Position numbers and translations under genes: made by a program. The notes under the pieces are model-generated. The model was not told where the DNA came from. It searched no databases and saw nothing but the letters and a program-made list of their open reading frames with translations. From NCBI GenBank assembly GCA_964059195.1, contig CAXKWD010000009.1, forward strand, positions 47,215,160-47,279,159: a stretch of DNA of 64,000 nucleotides. Direction: 5' to 3'. This document shows positions 61,787 to 64,000 of the stretch, piece by piece. The stretch is from Ectobius pallidus (lineage: Eukaryota > Arthropoda > Insecta > Blattodea > Ectobiidae). Every line of letters begins with the position of its first letter. Positions within the stretch are counted from its first letter, which is position 1.

Positions 61787-64000
61787 GCAGTTCTAAGGAA
61801 CAATAATGGAGGTACAGCTAATAAAGTCATGAAACTATCAGATAAAGCACTCAGGTCAGCACCACACTCAGTACAAGACTCTAAAGCCTACAAACAAGCT
61901 TTGTCAACAACTGTTACACAACACAAACCCACTACACTTAGTAAAAAAGGATTTTCGAATGCCGCCGTGCATGCTGTGAGTAGCATGGTGTGCCCGAGCA
62001 ATTCAGGATTTACTGGTGCAAAACATAATAAAATTGCAGTAAATAACCTGAATGACACTAATATTGATTCTGTTAACAATAAAAAGGAAAACCACAAAAC
62101 AGGACATCACAACATTGCAATTATTCACAACAAAGAAATAGTTCGTGATAAAATTGCAACTATACATGACACTGCTATAACAGACACACTTTCTGAAACT
62201 AGCTACACAACACCCCACATTCTTACAGACAACAATGCAGTGGACAACAATATTGTTATTAACAATGACTATACAACAACTGATTTTCACAACAATACAG
62301 ACATGACCACGCCCACAGATATTACTGTAGGCATCTTACAACGTAGTGAATTGTCTCAAGACCCAAATAAACCCCCTACTATTGAGGTATTGATAGGTGA
62401 AAATCCCTATCAAATTACCCTCGATACCGGATCAGATGCCCAAGTAATGTCGCAAAACACATTCTTGGAGTTGCAACGAACTCGAGCAATCACACAGATT
62501 TTACCTGTATACAATATGTCTGCACTTCTCGCAGCAGGAAAAACAAGATTTAAAATACGACACCAATGTTTCGTACCTTTAAATATAGCAGGTCATACAG
62601 TGGAAGTACTTTTCCTTGTAATAACAGGGCTAAATTTACCATTGATTGTAGGCAGTGAAGTTTTTAGACAGCTAGAAGCTATCATTGACTTTAGAAACGA
62701 AAATTTCAATTTTATTGGAAATGACAGGCAGGAACTTACTGTACCGTTCCGGAGGCCAGCCCCCCTTCCATTCACAGCAGGCGACTGTAACCCAGACCTG
62801 CAGGAAGAGACGTTCTTTGTTGAGGCTGTAAATACCTACCCCCAACCCCTCATACAGCTTACACAAGACGACCATTCACAACAACCACTCACTCCACTTC
62901 TGTCTTCTCAAACAGAACATAATATGCAACACTTAACTTCAGAAGTGGATGTAAATATTCAACACATTATGACGAGTTCTGAGATAGATTCGCTTATATT
63001 GGCCAAGGTAAGCGAAACTCAGGGCTTAGATACACACGCTCAGCAAACTTTATTAGGTATACTGAGAAAACATAGAGATTTGTTTACCAATAAGATTGGA
63101 AAATGTAATCTCTATACTCACCAAATAAACCGACGCTCTACCACTGTAATACGACATAAACCGAGACCCATACCATTGAGTTTAAGAGCCAAAGTAACTG
63201 CTGTGATACAAAACATGTTGGATCAGGAAATCATCGAGGACTCAATGAGCAATCATAGTAATCCCCTCTGTATAGTAATAAAGCCCTCAGGAGATATTCG
63301 CTTAACGATTGATGCTCGGACCCTCAACAATGACTGCCAGGAGGACAACTATAAGCCGTTGACTTCTGATGAGTTATTATCTAGAGCAAAAGAAGGAGAT
63401 TATTTCTCTTCAACCGTTCTAAACTCAGCTTTTTGGCAAATCCCTTTAGACTCAGAATCACGCGATATGACCAGTTTTAATTATCAAGGACGGCATTTCA
63501 GATTTTGTCGCGTCCCGTTTGGCTGTCGCACGTCTTCAGCCGCACTGCTACGTGCGCTAGCACTAACTTTCAATTGGAGCAGCAACCCTTTCATAATCCC
63601 CTACCTCGACGACATTTTGATTGCGTCATATTCAATAGCAGATCACATGGATCACATAGACCAAACCTTAGACAAGCTAAGAACAGCAGGATTCACCCTT
63701 AATATCTCCAAGTGCCATTTCTTTCAGCGAGAGGTAAAATTTCTCGGATATATTATATCCGGGAAAGATTTCCGTATCGACGACGAAAAGGTGGCAGCCA
63801 TCTTGCAAATCCCAGCCCCTAAGAATCAGAAACAATTACGATCTTTCCTTGGTGTATGCCAATATCAGGCCAGATTTGTACAAAATTATGCCCAAGAAAT
63901 TTTTCCCCTAAAGCCTCTTTTGCGGAAGGCCCAGAAATGGGAATGGACAACGGAACATGATGCGGCCTTCAATAAGGTTAAGCAGCTGTTCGCGGAGTCC
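61748..64000 (+). CDS. Pol: protease and reverse transcriptase, 3' truncated by window
   Basis: Frame open from 61748 to the window end (751 codons), in -1 relative to gag, so probably made as a Gag-Pol fusion. The first about 205 codons are a polar N/T/H/D-rich linker. An aspartic protease follows with LDTGSDAQ (62416 on) and a later hydrophobic LPLIVGSEV, as in the family. The RT fingers include IRLTIDARTLNN (63298 on). Motif A reads FSSTVLNSAFWQI (63404 on), where the catalytic Asp expected after the small residues is Val (codon GTT at 63416). Motif B is VPFGCRTSSAA. Motif C, YLDDILIAS (63602 on), is intact. The thumb and connection follow with KCHFF, VKFLGYIIS and LRSFLGVCQY. The start of RNase H (WEWTTEHDAAF) is reached near 63940. 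Integrase lies outside. The Asp-to-Val change should abolish polymerisation; the rest looks functional. Confidence 0.92.

Larger units (their letters stand above)
57100..64000 (+). mobile_element. Ty3/Gypsy LTR retrotransposon, 3' end outside window
   Basis: Order of parts: probable 5' LTR, primer-binding region, leader, gag, -1 frameshift site, protease, reverse transcriptase. This matches the Ty3/Gypsy (Metaviridae) group. RNase H begins at the window edge. Integrase, any env and the 3' LTR lie beyond 64000 and cannot be judged. The long open frames argue for a young insertion, but the RT active site is altered. Confidence 0.93.

Overview
The window is AT-rich (about two thirds A+T by eye) eukaryotic DNA dominated by repeats. 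I see no complete host protein-coding gene. The mix of hAT, Harbinger and Tigger-type DNA transposons, tRNA-derived SINEs, degraded LINEs, a Ty3/Gypsy element, long AAT microsatellites and a strongly over-used TAGGCCTA word fits a large insect genome, possibly cockroach- or termite-like. The species is an inference; only the repeat content is seen.

Layout. 0-9 kb: unannotatable intergenic DNA with a 275-bp MITE (3.1 kb), copies of two dispersed non-coding repeat families, and a tRNA-derived SINE with an intact cloverleaf (6.67 kb). 9.5-10.5 kb: a 1-kb hAT element with an exact 8-bp target duplication and a decayed transposase C-terminus. 11.8-14.4 kb: a LINE scrap, then a Harbinger element with a broken transposase that has taken in a SINE and a Tigger-like fragment. 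15.3-19.7 kb: two degraded LINE 3' ends on opposite strands. 21-26 kb: more dispersed repeats, a 1.1-kb terminal-inverted-repeat element, and a full-length SINE. 27.5-32.4 kb: a 4.84-kb non-autonomous hAT element with a perfect 8-bp target duplication, stuffed with nested elements and three tandem arrays. It sits in what may be a promoter or first exon. 33.7-34.8 kb: a 244-bp tandem satellite. 37-43 kb: a dispersed repeat family with its own internal array, and several SINEs. 47-52.3 kb: a LINE 3' end with a CTTA tail, a second full-length copy of the SINE at 25.7 kb in inverted orientation, and a perfect AAT microsatellite of about 524 bp. 56.7 kb: a Tigger-like MITE.

57.1-64 kb: the 5' two thirds of a Ty3/Gypsy LTR retrotransposon, the only long coding region. 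It has a probable 5' LTR, a cluster of primer-binding-site-like motifs, an 889-codon gag with a 51-residue tandem coiled-coil repeat and no zinc knuckle, a textbook -1 frameshift heptamer (TTTAAAC), and an open pro-RT frame cut by the window end. Both frames are open, but the first catalytic Asp of the reverse transcriptase is replaced by Val, so this copy probably cannot copy itself unaided.

The genes do not form a host pathway. What works together is gag-pro-pol, linked by the frameshift site. I did not find a clearly new biological system. The best candidates for follow-up are the LTR element's unusual gag and primer-binding region, and the nested 4.84-kb hAT element with its arrays.
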